64,000 nucleotides of DNA from an uncultured Bacteroides sp. GTDB lineage: Bacteria > Bacteroidota > Bacteroidia > Bacteroidales > Bacteroidaceae. Both the position numbers and the translations under genes were made by a program. Below, one piece after another: positions 1 to 8,110 of this stretch; position 1 is the first letter of the stretch; the number at the start of each line of letters is the position of its first letter. The stretch lies in the NCBI GenBank assembly GCA_949288585.1, contig CASEKR010000003.1:103497-167496 (forward strand). Direction: 5' to 3'. The notes under the pieces were generated by a model that made no database searches, was not told where the DNA came from, and saw only the letters and a list, made by a program, of their open reading frames with translations.

Positions 1-450
1 CCAGATAAAATAGCCGCAAACGACGCATTTTAGCACAGTGCCCAGCAGGAAACCCAACACCGAGCCCAGGCCGGACTTGAGAGCCTGCGCCGTTTCGCGC
101 CCTCCCAGCAGTTCGCCCACCACCGCGCCCAGAAAGGGCCCGAGCACGATGCCCCACGGCATGAAGAACAGCCCGACGATGGTGCCCACCAGGCAGCCGC
201 GCGTGCCCCATTTGGTGCCGCCCGTGTATTTGGTGCCCAGCAGCGGGATGAAATAGTCCAGCACTTGGATGACGACAACGATGCCCAGCCACACCAGCAA
301 CTGGGTGGAGCTGAACTGCACGCGCTCCGTGAGATGAAGCAACAGCATCCCGCCGTATGCCAGCGGCACTCCGGGCAACACGGGCAGGACGCAGCCCGCC
401 AGCCCGGTGAGCAGGCAGAGGATGCCCACGATGATAAGAAAAATGTCCAT
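1..450 (-). CDS. DUF456 family membrane protein (3' end outside window)
   Basis: The reading frame starts with ATG at 448-450 and stays open to the window edge, giving 150 residues without a stop; the C-terminus is missing. The protein is almost entirely hydrophobic and Gly-rich, with an N-terminal helix (starting MDIFLIIVGILCLLTG), a conserved-looking VLPVLPGVPLAYGG segment, and a later Gly-rich block with GTKWGTRGC and GPFLGAVVGELLGG. This arrangement fits the DUF456 family of small inner-membrane proteins with glycine-zipper-like helices, whose biochemical role is unknown. A -7 box at 480-487 lies about 30 bases before the ATG. Identification rests on pattern memory of the family, so the call is probable. 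Confidence 0.75.
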   Translation of the reverse strand, partial: MDIFLIIVGILCLLTGLAGCVLPVLPGVPLAYGGMLLLHLTERVQFSSTQLLVWLGIVVVIQVLDYFIPLLGTKYTGGTKWGTRGCLVGTIVGLFFMPWGIVLGPFLGAVVGELLGGRETAQALKSGLGSVLGFLLGTVLKCVVCGYFIW

Positions 451-479
451 AACCGGTTGGATTTTGGTTTACTTCCCTG

Positions 480-487
480 CAAAGATA
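480..487 (-). promoter_or_regulatory. Bacteroidota -7 promoter box for the DUF456 gene
   Basis: TATCTTTG on the minus strand matches TAnnTTTG, about 30 bases upstream of the ATG at 450. Confidence 0.6.
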
Positions 488-581
488 AAGGATTTATGCG
501 AGGATGGAAGCGCGGATGTAAGAAAAATTTTCAGACCACGCGCCGCCCCTGCCCCCGCGTACGGAGGAAATAAATCCCGGA

Positions 582-669
582 CGCACTCGGCGCTTGCAAA
601 GGCCGCACTCGGGAGCTACCTCCTCCGCACTCGGCGCGCGCGTTTCGTGCAGGCGGTGCACGCATCTTA
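582..669. repeat. 22-bp-period intergenic array A
   Basis: Units start at 582, 604, 626 and 648, exactly 22 bp apart. The first three begin CGCACTCGG and the fourth is degenerate. This is one of six related arrays in the window (see 10208, 26523, 34424, 46532, 57716). It lies between the 3' end of the lipoprotein gene at 782 and the promoter of the DUF456 gene at 480. I see nothing else in the rest of the 451-781 gap. Confidence 0.8.
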
Positions 670-781
670 TTATCAACGGATTAGGAAAGAGCGCGTGCGG
701 GAGGCCGTTTGTCAAGATTCTTCCGCATCAAAGACAAAGGCGAAGTTCCCTCCGCAGCCGATGAAGCCTCCCGCGTGCCCC

Positions 782-2419
782 TTATTCGTCCGGCGTCATC
801 TCGTTGCCTCCCGAACTGTGGTAGTGCTTGCCGTCTTCCGTCGTCACGAATTTTTCGCCCAAGATGCCGCGTTCCATGTTGGTCACGCGCTTCTTGTTCC
901 CATACTGGTCCACGAGGTATCCCTTGCCGGAGGAAGATGTATGGGCCTGTGCGGCGGCGCCCATGACGGCGATGACCAGAGCGATGACCAAGGCGATGAT
1001 GGCCAGGTAGACCAGCGCCAGCAAGGCCACCATCATCATCAGCGACGTAGCCACCATGACGACGGGATAGGCCACCAACAGGAGCGACCGGTGGTACCCC
1101 CGCTCACGGTAGGCCAGGACGCCCATCTGCACGACGATGGCCACGGCCAGCAAGGCCACGTCCAAGGCCATCAGGAAGGCCATCGTGCCTTCGCCGTAGA
1201 ACAGCGCCGAGCCGAAGTGGCTGAACACTTCCGACAGCAGGGTTTCACCCCCGAAGAAGGCCAGCACCGGGAAGACGGCAGAGAGAATGAAAACAATCAG
1301 CGTGGGAAAGGCGGAATGGTCTTCGCCGGGCGTGCCGAACCACTCGAACTGCTTCACCACGCCGACGCACATGGTCACGCCCGCCAGCAGGACGCACGCA
1401 TAGAGTTTGAGGACATAACCGGCGCCGGCGCCCGCAGGGGCTTCCAGCCCGCCCAGGCCGACGACGTGCCAGGCCAAGGCCAAGGCCAGGATGGCTTGAA
1501 TCCACAGCAACGGGCCGCCCACCCAGGCTTCGGCCCGGGGCTTGTAGCAAAGAAGGAACAACGCCAAGGCCACAGCCGACAGGATGGAGACGAGCAGCAG
1601 GGCATCCACCAGGTTGTTGGGGATTTCTTCTTGGGCTGTCGGCGCGGCAGTACCCTGCAACGGCGGGTATTCGTTGCCCCAACTCGTGCCCAGGCTCCCG
1701 TTCTGCCGGTTGTAGTACAGGCTGAGCCGTTGCGCTCCGTCTTCCGGATAATCCGGGAAGACCGTCTCCACCACGGCCTGGTCGTAATGGACGGAGACGA
1801 CCGACGTAATCAGGCGGTAACTGCTGTCCACCTCGTTGTCAGAGACGATGTAGCCGAAGCATTCGGCGCCGTCGAACGGATAATCGTCCGGCGCCTTCAT
1901 CTTTTTATACAGGCTGAGGTGGAACTCCTCGCTGGAGCCGTCGTCCCACGCCCCGCCCCACACGCCCGTGAAGGGGCGGATGTCTTCTACGGGTTGGAAC
2001 ACCCAGTCGCGGCCATACGTGAGCGTATTCGCCTTGGGGTCGTACGTCAATGTGTCTTCGGACGGCGTTTCCCAGTTGACGTCCATCGACACCACCCGGT
2101 AGCGGTGGTTCCCCAGGTCGTACACCGAGTCGATGTCATAGCGGTAAATGCGGCTCGTGTTCGAAAAGTCCATCCAGCCGTAACTCTTCCGCCCGGCCAA
2201 GGCTTCGCTCTCCGGTTCGAACGTCCGTTCCGACGGATTCAATTCTATCACGTAACGAAGGCCGTCCGTCCCGTTGATTTGCCCGGCCAGGGTCTGGTCT
2301 TCGCCCACATACATTTCCCAACGGCCTTCCGGCAGATTGCCCGACGGGCTACAAGCGGACAAGGCCGACACAAGGAGCAGGAACAAGAAGAACCTGCCTC
2401 CCCAATAAAATCTCTTCAT
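782..2419 (-). CDS. Lipoprotein with C-terminal multi-helix membrane domain, function unknown
   Basis: I start this 545-residue protein at the ATG at 2419, because it gives a clean lipoprotein signal: KRF, a hydrophobic stretch, then LSAC with the lipid-accepting Cys at residue 23. An in-frame ATG at 2494 is upstream, but the -7 box at 2500-2507 places the transcript start almost on top of it, so it is unlikely to be used. Residues about 25-260 form a soluble, acidic, Tyr/Trp-rich domain. Residues about 265-490 contain at least six hydrophobic helices, followed by a short polar tail rich in Lys, Gly and Ser. A lipidated N-terminus attached to a polytopic membrane domain is unusual. I do not recognise the family and assign no function. 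Confidence 0.75.
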   Translation of the reverse strand: MKRFYWGGRFFLFLLLVSALSACSPSGNLPEGRWEMYVGEDQTLAGQINGTDGLRYVIELNPSERTFEPESEALAGRKSYGWMDFSNTSRIYRYDIDSVYDLGNHRYRVVSMDVNWETPSEDTLTYDPKANTLTYGRDWVFQPVEDIRPFTGVWGGAWDDGSSEEFHLSLYKKMKAPDDYPFDGAECFGYIVSDNEVDSSYRLITSVVSVHYDQAVVETVFPDYPEDGAQRLSLYYNRQNGSLGTSWGNEYPPLQGTAAPTAQEEIPNNLVDALLLVSILSAVALALFLLCYKPRAEAWVGGPLLWIQAILALALAWHVVGLGGLEAPAGAGAGYVLKLYACVLLAGVTMCVGVVKQFEWFGTPGEDHSAFPTLIVFILSAVFPVLAFFGGETLLSEVFSHFGSALFYGEGTMAFLMALDVALLAVAIVVQMGVLAYRERGYHRSLLLVAYPVVMVATSLMMMVALLALVYLAIIALVIALVIAVMGAAAQAHTSSSGKGYLVDQYGNKKRVTNMERGILGEKFVTTEDGKHYHSSGGNEMTPDE

Positions 2420-2499
2420 AAGCATGTTTAGTTGTTTATAGTTTAAATAAAAAGAAAGCATGTCCCGGAAGGGAGAACCGCCATGCTTTCCCACGTCTG

Positions 2500-2507
2500 C
2501 AAAGATA
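2500..2507 (-). promoter_or_regulatory. -7 promoter box for the unknown lipoprotein gene
   Basis: TATCTTTG on the minus strand. A transcript start about 7 bases downstream would fall near 2493, which argues for the downstream start codon at 2419. Confidence 0.55.
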
Positions 2508-2590
2508 ATGGCGGGCCGACGTTGCTTATATCTACAATATTAACTACATTTGTCCGACATAAGAAGAGTTTTTACCGAATAAAAGTGAGC

Positions 2591-2974
2591 ATGGAAACAG
2601 ATTTGAAGAAAATCGTCGGCCAACGGCTGCAATTGTTGCGCATCGAAAACAACCTGACGCAAGAACAGATGGGCGAAAAGCTGCATCTCTCCACCAGCGC
2701 TTATTGCAAGATAGAATACGGGGAAACAGACCTGACTCTGACAAGACTGGACAAGATAGCGCAGATATTCAACATTCCCGCCGTCGAACTGTTTGAGAAA
2801 ATCCACGGAAACACCAGCTTCAACTGTTGCCAGCACTTTGCAGACACCGCCCCGCACAACAACACGCCCAACACAGGCACCAACGACGATTTGCGCGAAC
2901 TAATCAAGTCCAACAGCCGCCTGATAGAAATGCTGGGCAAACGGTTGGACCAACTGGAAAGCCGGATAATGTAA
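2591..2974 (+). CDS. XRE-family helix-turn-helix transcriptional regulator
   Basis: This 127-residue protein starts at the ATG at 2591 (METDLKK); the frame extends further upstream, but that part has no domain character. Residues about 8-65 form a typical Cro/C1-type HTH: GQRLQLLRIENNLTQEQMG, then LSTSAYCKIEYGETDLTLTRL with the usual spacing, then IAQIFNIPAVELF. The C-terminal half is a Cys/His/Asn-rich linker and a short amphipathic helix (LRELIKSNSRLIEMLGKRL) that may dimerise. It is a single-gene unit divergent from the lipoprotein gene; its targets are unknown. Confidence 0.88.
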   Translation: METDLKKIVGQRLQLLRIENNLTQEQMGEKLHLSTSAYCKIEYGETDLTLTRLDKIAQIFNIPAVELFEKIHGNTSFNCCQHFADTAPHNNTPNTGTNDDLRELIKSNSRLIEMLGKRLDQLESRIM

Positions 2975-3095
2975 GCTTCCGTCCCCAATGGCTGCACGCG
3001 CAATTTCCACGGCACAAGAGCAATTGTATTTTCCCGAAAAGGTACTTAAATGTTTCTGCGAAGACAATCAAGAAGAAGGACGATAATAAAGAATC

Positions 3096-3135
3096 GGGAC
3101 AACGGCAGATACAAGTAGTATTCCGCCGCTGTCCC
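3096..3135 (-). terminator. Probable terminator of the acyltransferase gene
   Basis: GGGACA-A-CGGC pairs with GCCG-C-TGTCCC, and on the minus strand a T-rich stretch follows. The rest of 2975-3158 shows nothing further. Confidence 0.5.
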
Positions 3136-3158
3136 TACATCCAGAAGAAAAATAAGAA

Positions 3159-4337
3159 TTATCGGTCAGCACGCTGCTTGGAGGGCTTGTGCAGCCAATG
3201 CCGCTTGAGCCACTCGCGCAGGGGCAGGTCGTAGAGCTTGAGGCAAGCCCAGGCTTGGAGAATGGCCAGCAGAAAGACGCCAAAGGCGACCATGACGTGG
3301 GCATAGAAGGGTGCCTCGGGATGGTCCCAAGCCCAACGCATCTGCAGGTAGACAAGCGGGAAATGCGTAATATATAAAGGATAAGACAAATGTCCGAGAA
3401 GGTTGCAGACGCGGGAACTGCGCGGGTCGGTCAGTTGGCTGCCGGCGCCCATCAACACCACCAAAGGAAAAACAAAAAGGATGCAGAAGGCATTGTACAC
3501 ACCGTTCAGCACATTGTCCGGCCCTCCGACGCAAGGCAGGGCAAAGACGACGGCCAGCAGGGCGGAACACCACCAGAACCCGCCGCGAACACGGATGAAT
3601 CGGCGCAGGCGCGACAGCAACAAGCCGCACAAGAAGGGATAGAACAGGCGCGTGAGGCCGACGTACACCTGTTCGGAAGTAAGCGACCAGCCGCCGATGA
3701 CGGTGTATATCTGACTGTCGCGCCCGGGAGTCAGCAGGCCGAAAACGTTCCAGTTCAGGCACAAGTCCAGGGAGCAGAAGGCCGCAGCGGCGGTCAGCAA
3801 AGCCAAAAGAGGCTTGGACAATCTCCTGAAGACAAAAGCATAGAGGATATTGGCCAGGTATTCCCACGTCAACGACCAGTTCGGCCCGTTGAAAGAATTG
3901 GTCTCGCCCCAGCCGCGAATATCCATCGAGGGCGGCGTGGGCAGCATGAGGCACCCCATCACGAAGGCGGCAAGAACCAGCCAGCCGGAGACATGGCCGA
4001 TGAGCGGGAAGCCTTCGCCCTGGGCCAGGAAATAATAACACGCGCCCAGCACGGTGCCCATCAGTACCATCGGGTGCAGGCGGACCAGACGACGCTTGAA
4101 GAAATCCCAGGTAGACATCCTGTCCCAACGGTCGTCGTAGGCATAGCCGATGACAAAACCAGACAAGACAAAGAAGAAATCGACGGCCAGGTAGCCGTGG
4201 TTCAATAGTTGGTAGGCCGGTCCGGCGGAGTACGTCTCCAGCAAGTGGAAGGCGACAACCATCAGCGCGCCCACGCCGCGCAACCCGTCCAGGATTTCAT
4301 AACGCGGCTTCGAAGGAAGATAAGTATTGGTGTTCAT
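3159..4337 (-). CDS. Acyltransferase 3 family membrane protein (OafA/YrhL-like)
   Basis: The 392-residue protein begins with the family signature RYEILDGLRGVGALMVVAFH near residues 12-31; the His at the end of that motif is the usual catalytic residue. About ten hydrophobic helices follow, with the FFVLSGFVIGYAYDDRW and FFKRRLVRLHPM motifs in the expected order, and a basic C-terminal tail. Members transfer acetyl or other acyl groups to sugars of surface polysaccharides or peptidoglycan from the inner membrane. No polysaccharide genes flank it, so the substrate cannot be inferred. A -7 box lies at 4379-4386. Confidence 0.9.
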   Translation of the reverse strand: MNTNTYLPSKPRYEILDGLRGVGALMVVAFHLLETYSAGPAYQLLNHGYLAVDFFFVLSGFVIGYAYDDRWDRMSTWDFFKRRLVRLHPMVLMGTVLGACYYFLAQGEGFPLIGHVSGWLVLAAFVMGCLMLPTPPSMDIRGWGETNSFNGPNWSLTWEYLANILYAFVFRRLSKPLLALLTAAAAFCSLDLCLNWNVFGLLTPGRDSQIYTVIGGWSLTSEQVYVGLTRLFYPFLCGLLLSRLRRFIRVRGGFWWCSALLAVVFALPCVGGPDNVLNGVYNAFCILFVFPLVVLMGAGSQLTDPRSSRVCNLLGHLSYPLYITHFPLVYLQMRWAWDHPEAPFYAHVMVAFGVFLLAILQAWACLKLYDLPLREWLKRHWLHKPSKQRADR

Positions 4338-4378
4338 GACAATCAGTATAGATATGTAGTATGTTTGTGATTCGTCCG

Positions 4379-4386
4379 CAAAGTTA
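4379..4386 (-). promoter_or_regulatory. -7 promoter box for the acyltransferase gene
   Basis: TAACTTTG on the minus strand, about 40 bases before the ATG at 4337. Confidence 0.55.
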
Positions 4387-4434
4387 GAAGGAAAAAAGCG
4401 GGGAGGCTTGACCGATTGTCACAAAGATTTGACC

Positions 4435-4442
4435 TATCTTTG
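4435..4442 (+). promoter_or_regulatory. -7 promoter box for the AraC-family gene
   Basis: TATCTTTG on the plus strand, 41 bases upstream of the ATG at 4484 and divergent from the acyltransferase promoter. Confidence 0.6.
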
Positions 4443-4483
4443 CAAGAACAAACCAATGTAAGAGTGAACCAAGAAGAAACTGT

Positions 4484-5287
4484 ATGGAGAACTACACTTT
4501 CGACCATGTGCGCCTACGCCCCGAAGAGCAGATTGGAGTGCATACGCAACAGACCTGGGAACTGAGCTACGTGATCTGCGGAAGCGGGACGCGCGAACTG
4601 GGAGGCATGCACCGCGCATTCACGTCGGGCGACCTCGTGCTCATTCCCCCGGGCATTGCCCACGGCTGGCAGTTCGTCCCGCAAGATACGGACGCGCAGG
4701 GACGGATTGAAAACATCACGCTCCACTTCGCCACCACCCTACTTGACAATCTGGCCGAAGCCCTGCCCGTGCTGAAGAATGTCCGCGACCGCATCCTCTC
4801 GTTCGCCGGCCCCGTATGTTTCGGCACGAAAGAACGGGAACGGCTCAGCGTCCTCCTGAAGCGGATGAGCCTGGAGACGGACGAACGGCGGGCTGTAACC
4901 TTGGTCGACGTGCTCTGCACCCTCTCCGGCGGGCTGCCGATGGACTATGCCTTGCCGCCCGACCCCACAAGGGAGAAGTTGATGAAAGCGCGCATCTTCG
5001 TATCGTGCAACTATCGGCGCGCCATTCCGATTGACGAGATTGCGGGCGTCGTAGGCATGAACCGAACAGCTTTCTGCAAATTCTTCCGGAAGCAGACCGG
5101 GCAGTCGTTCGTGCAATACCTCAATGCCTACCGCCTCGGGCTGGCACGCCAATGGCTCGAAGCCGGTACGATGAGCGTCACCGAAGCCTGTTTCGCCTGC
5201 GGCTTCAACGATGTCGCCTACTTCTGCCGGGCATTCCGGCGGCAAGCGGGCTTTCCTCCTTCCAAAGCGCGGACGGCGGCGCGCTAA
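4484..5287 (+). CDS. AraC-family transcriptional regulator
   Basis: This 267-residue protein has an N-terminal cupin-like sensing domain (about 15-140; LSYVICGSGTREL and GDLVLIPPGIAHGW are typical) and a C-terminal pair of AraC HTH motifs (about 165-262). The second HTH has the recognisable MSVTEACFACGFNDVAYFCRAFRRQAGFPP signature region, with GFNDVAYFCRAF at its core. Such regulators usually respond to a small ligand, often a sugar. It is divergent from the acyltransferase gene, which is a candidate target by position only. Its TAA stop overlaps the stop codon of ispF on the opposite strand. Confidence 0.92.
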   Translation: MENYTFDHVRLRPEEQIGVHTQQTWELSYVICGSGTRELGGMHRAFTSGDLVLIPPGIAHGWQFVPQDTDAQGRIENITLHFATTLLDNLAEALPVLKNVRDRILSFAGPVCFGTKERERLSVLLKRMSLETDERRAVTLVDVLCTLSGGLPMDYALPPDPTREKLMKARIFVSCNYRRAIPIDEIAGVVGMNRTAFCKFFRKQTGQSFVQYLNAYRLGLARQWLEAGTMSVTEACFACGFNDVAYFCRAFRRQAGFPPSKARTAAR

Positions 5288-5766
5288 TCTCGTTCGACCA
5301 GCGCCACGGCATAAGCCGAAATGCCCTCCTCGCGCCCCGTGAAGCCAAGGCGTTCCGTCGTAGTCGCCTTGATAGAGACGTCCTCCTCGGCAATGCCCAT
5401 GACCGCAGCCAACGTCTGCTGCATCAGTGGGATGGACGGATTCAACTTCGGCCGCTCGGCACAAACCGTCGCATCGACGTTCCCCACCCGGTATCCCTTG
5501 GAGCCGATAAGTTCCACCGTGCGTTTCAACAGAATTTTACTGTCGATGCCCGCATATTCACCCGCCGTGTCGGGGAAGTGGAAACCGATGTCGCGCATCG
5601 ATGCCGCACCAAGCAACGCGTCGCAGATGGCATGGATGAGCACGTCTGCGTCCGAGTGCCCCACCAGCCCCATACTATGTTCCAGGCGGATGCCGCCCAG
5701 CCACAACTCCCGTCCTTCGGCCAGGCGATGGACGTCATAGCCGAAACCTACTCTGATTTTCGCCAT
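5284..5766 (-). CDS. ispF: 2-C-methyl-D-erythritol 2,4-cyclodiphosphate synthase
   Basis: IspF cyclises CDP-methylerythritol 2-phosphate to ME-cPP in the non-mevalonate isoprenoid pathway. The 160-residue protein has normal family length. The metal ligands Asp11 and His13 (GYDVHRL) and His45 (GHSDADVLIHA) are present, as is the C-terminal nucleotide-binding motif ATTTERLGFTGREEG. It lies 24 bases downstream of the FAH-family gene and is probably co-transcribed with it. Its stop codon overlaps that of the convergent AraC gene. Confidence 0.97.
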   Translation of the reverse strand: MAKIRVGFGYDVHRLAEGRELWLGGIRLEHSMGLVGHSDADVLIHAICDALLGAASMRDIGFHFPDTAGEYAGIDSKILLKRTVELIGSKGYRVGNVDATVCAERPKLNPSIPLMQQTLAAVMGIAEEDVSIKATTTERLGFTGREEGISAYAVALVERD

Positions 5767-5790
5767 AATCTCTTTGGTTAATGTGATAAT

Positions 5791-6408
5791 TCAACGTATG
5801 TGAAAGTCCAGTACCTTCTCCCCGCAGAGGAAGCCTTCCAGGTGTTGCCCCTCCTCTACCCGGCCGACGCCCGCAGGCGTGCCCGTAAAGAGCAAGTCGC
5901 CCATCTTGAGCGTCATGAAGCGGCTCACGTAAGCAATCACCTCGTCTACCGGATGCAGCATCTCCGCCGTCCGGCCCTGTTGCGCCATCCGCCCGTCAAT
6001 ATCGAGATGGAAATCGAGAGCCTGCACGTCTCCTCCCACTTCCGCAAGAGGCACGAACCTGCCCACGGCGGCCGACCCATCGAAGCCCTTCGACAATTCC
6101 CACGGAAGTCCCGCAGCACGGAAGCGGCTCTGCAAGTCCCTGGCCGTAAAGTCGATGCCCACAGTGACTGCGTCGTAATACCTGTGTGCGAAGCGGGGCG
6201 CGATGCTGCGCCCCAGGCGGCTGATGCGGACGACCACTTCCGTTTCATACTGCACATCCTCGGAAAAATCCGGCACGAAGAAAGGCTTCCCGTCGCGCAA
6301 CAACGCCGAGTCAGGCTTCAAGAAGATGACCGGGCTAGTTTCTCCGCCGGCATGGCCCAGTTCCTCGTTGTGCCGCGCGTAGTTCATTCCAACAGCTATG
6401 ATTTTCAT
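5791..6408 (-). CDS. Fumarylacetoacetate hydrolase family protein
   Basis: I start at the ATG at 6408 (MKIIAVGMNYARHNEELGH), giving 205 residues, the usual length for the compact FAHD1/YcgM-type members; the longer upstream frame contains the promoter. The family core is visible: a catalytic-site Glu-rich strand (YETEVVVRISR), VGIDFTARDLQ and GDLLFTGTPAGVGRV. Members hydrolyse or decarboxylate 2-oxo acids such as acylpyruvates or oxaloacetate using a divalent metal. The substrate here is not known. It is the first gene of a two-gene unit with ispF. Confidence 0.9.
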   Translation of the reverse strand: MKIIAVGMNYARHNEELGHAGGETSPVIFLKPDSALLRDGKPFFVPDFSEDVQYETEVVVRISRLGRSIAPRFAHRYYDAVTVGIDFTARDLQSRFRAAGLPWELSKGFDGSAAVGRFVPLAEVGGDVQALDFHLDIDGRMAQQGRTAEMLHPVDEVIAYVSRFMTLKMGDLLFTGTPAGVGRVEEGQHLEGFLCGEKVLDFHIR

Positions 6409-6466
6409 ACGCAAACCTGATATGTGTTCAATCTGATGATTATCGTTGTTTTCTTTCTTATTCCAA

Positions 6467-6485
6467 CAAAAATATGCTACTTTTG
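6467..6485. promoter_or_regulatory. Back-to-back promoters for the FAH-family and SUI1 genes
   Basis: TATTTTTG on the minus strand (6467-6474) and TACTTTTG on the plus strand (6478-6485) lie only three bases apart, so the two promoters must overlap and probably compete for RNA polymerase. Confidence 0.6.
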
Positions 6486-6560
6486 ACCCCAGATAAGCCG
6501 TTCTTTGCAGGCGTTGCCAGTAAAGAATACCGGCCCGAACCCTAAAGCCCATCGACCCGC

Positions 6561-6920
6561 ATGAAACAGAACAACCGCACCAACGACTGGAAAGACCGCC
6601 TCAACATCGTCTATTCCACCAATCCGGATTTCCAATATGAAACCCAGGAAGAACCTGCCGCCGATACCTTGCCGCCGGCCCAGCAGTCCCTACGCGTCCG
6701 CCTCGACCGGAAGAACCGTGGAGGGAAAACCGTCACCCTCGTCACCGGCTTCGTCGGCACGGAAGACGACCTGAAAACGCTTGGCAAATTGCTGAAGTCA
6801 AAATGCGGCGTGGGCGGCTCGGCAAAGGACGGGGAAATCATCATACAAGGCGACCACAAGCAACGCGTCGTCGAACTCCTGCGGCAGGCGGGCTACACCC
6901 AGACGAAACCTGCGGGATAA
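6561..6920 (+). CDS. SUI1/eIF1-like translation factor (YciH family)
   Basis: This 119-residue protein has a polar N-terminal segment followed by an SUI1 domain (about 43-115): LRVRLDRKNRGGKTVTLVTGF, then LGKLLKSKCGVGGSAKDGEIIIQGDHKQRVVELL. Bacterial members resemble eukaryotic eIF1 and are thought to bind the small ribosomal subunit and influence start-site selection; their physiological role is poorly defined. It is a single-gene unit, convergent with the translation operon ending at 6981, with a shared hairpin between them. Confidence 0.9.
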   Translation: MKQNNRTNDWKDRLNIVYSTNPDFQYETQEEPAADTLPPAQQSLRVRLDRKNRGGKTVTLVTGFVGTEDDLKTLGKLLKSKCGVGGSAKDGEIIIQGDHKQRVVELLRQAGYTQTKPAG

Positions 6921-6924
6921 AAGA

Positions 6925-6952
6925 ACCGCCCGGGGGACTTTCCCCGAGCGGT
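6925..6952. terminator. Hairpin between the SUI1 gene and tsf
   Basis: ACCGC-CGGGG pairs with CCCCG-GCGGT with a single mismatch. It sits between converging genes and can serve both, though U-tracts are weak. Confidence 0.55.
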
Positions 6953-6980
6953 CCGCATGAATGATATTTGAGATGAAGCG

Positions 6981-7973
6981 TTATTCAGCACGCAGCGTGA
7001 AACGCTTGAAATCCAACACCGTCAGATCCTTGTCTTGCGACTTGAGATAGTCGGCGATGGTCATCTTCGCATCCTGGATGTACTCTTGGTTCAGCAGGCA
7101 GTTCTCCTTGTAGAACTTAGCCATACGACCCTTGGCAATATTCTCAATCATCTGCGCCGGCAGGTTGGCAGCCTTCTCGGCAGCTACCTTCTCTTTCAGG
7201 TCGCGGATTTCCTGAGCCTGTGCTTCGGTGATGTTGCCCTTCATGATGCCCTCGTTCAGGTGCTCTTCGTTCTCGGCAATGTACAGGTTGAACCCAGCCT
7301 TCTTCAAGGCAGCCTCCACGGCCTTTTGGATTTGCTCGGCCTTAGTTTTCTCAACAGCCACCTGCATTTCGTTTTCCTTCACTGCATCGGGCACGCCGGC
7401 TTCGTTCACAGCGATGGGGTTCATGGCGGCAATCTGCATAGCCACTTCTTTGCCCACTTGCGCGTCAGCCTCCTTGTTCAACACAACCATCGTGCAGAGG
7501 AAGTTCTTGTTCTGGTGGTTATAAGTAGCGATGTTCGGGCCTTCTACCGTCAGGTAGCCGTCCAATTCCATCTTTTCGCCCGTGATGCCGCTGCGGTCTG
7601 TCACAGCTTCGGCCACAGTCATATCGCCCAGTTTCAGTGCCTTCACTTCATCCAGCGTCTTGCACTTGTTGGCAACGGCAGCGTCCAGGATGTCCTGAGC
7701 CAGCTTCACGAAGTCGGCGTTCTGAGCCACGAAGTCAGTCTCGCACTTCAGGGCAATCATTGCGCCAAAGCCATCGACAGCCTTCACCAGCACGCAACCT
7801 TCGGCAGCTTCGCGGTCCGAACGTTTTGCGGCAACAGCCTGCCCCTTCTCACGGATAATCTTCACAGCTTGGTCGAAATCGCCTTCAGCTTGCGTCAAGG
7901 CGTTCTTGCAATCCATCATACCAGCCCCTGTCATCTTGCGGAGCTTGGTTATATCAGCCATAGTTACAGCCAT
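6981..7973 (-). CDS. tsf: Translation elongation factor Ts
   Basis: EF-Ts is the guanine nucleotide exchange factor of EF-Tu. The 330-residue protein has the N-terminal UBA-like motif ITKLRKMTGAGMMDCKNAL and the signature ALKCETDFVAQNADF. The family is usually about 280-300 residues in Proteobacteria; the longer length here fits Bacteroidales. Two close ATGs exist (7973 and 7961); I keep the upstream one. It is the last gene of the rplM-rpsI-rpsB-tsf unit and is separated from rpsB by a long inverted repeat at 8015-8103. Confidence 0.97.
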   Translation of the reverse strand: MAVTMADITKLRKMTGAGMMDCKNALTQAEGDFDQAVKIIREKGQAVAAKRSDREAAEGCVLVKAVDGFGAMIALKCETDFVAQNADFVKLAQDILDAAVANKCKTLDEVKALKLGDMTVAEAVTDRSGITGEKMELDGYLTVEGPNIATYNHQNKNFLCTMVVLNKEADAQVGKEVAMQIAAMNPIAVNEAGVPDAVKENEMQVAVEKTKAEQIQKAVEAALKKAGFNLYIAENEEHLNEGIMKGNITEAQAQEIRDLKEKVAAEKAANLPAQMIENIAKGRMAKFYKENCLLNQEYIQDAKMTIADYLKSQDKDLTVLDFKRFTLRAE

Positions 7974-8014
7974 AGTCTTGTATTCTTTTTTAGTTTAAAG
8001 GGTTATTAATAAAT

Positions 8015-8103
8015 AAAAGTAGTTAGAATCCAGTAGTCAGTAGTTAGTAGAAGAATGCAAACATTCCATGCTGACTACTGACTACCGGCTACTAACTACT
8101 TTT
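8015..8103. repeat. Long interrupted inverted repeat between rpsB and tsf
   Basis: Three nested arms match exactly: AAAAGTAGTTAG (8015-8026) with 8092-8103, GTAGTCAGTAG (8033-8043) with 8075-8085, and GAATG (8053-8057) with 8062-8066. In the mRNA this would form a hairpin of nearly 90 nucleotides between the two cistrons. The arms themselves are built from GTAG/TTAG-type short repeats. Confidence 0.8.
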
Positions 8104-8110
8104 CATATAT

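Noticed and set aside
407-2431. Long reading frame (674 codons) antisense to the lipoprotein gene
   Set aside because: High GC content leaves long antisense frames. The product is Arg/His/Gln-rich without domains, while the minus-strand frame has a signal peptide and helices. The same applies to 20657-23245, 26518-28533, 32247-34373, 40497-42923 and 47027-49522.
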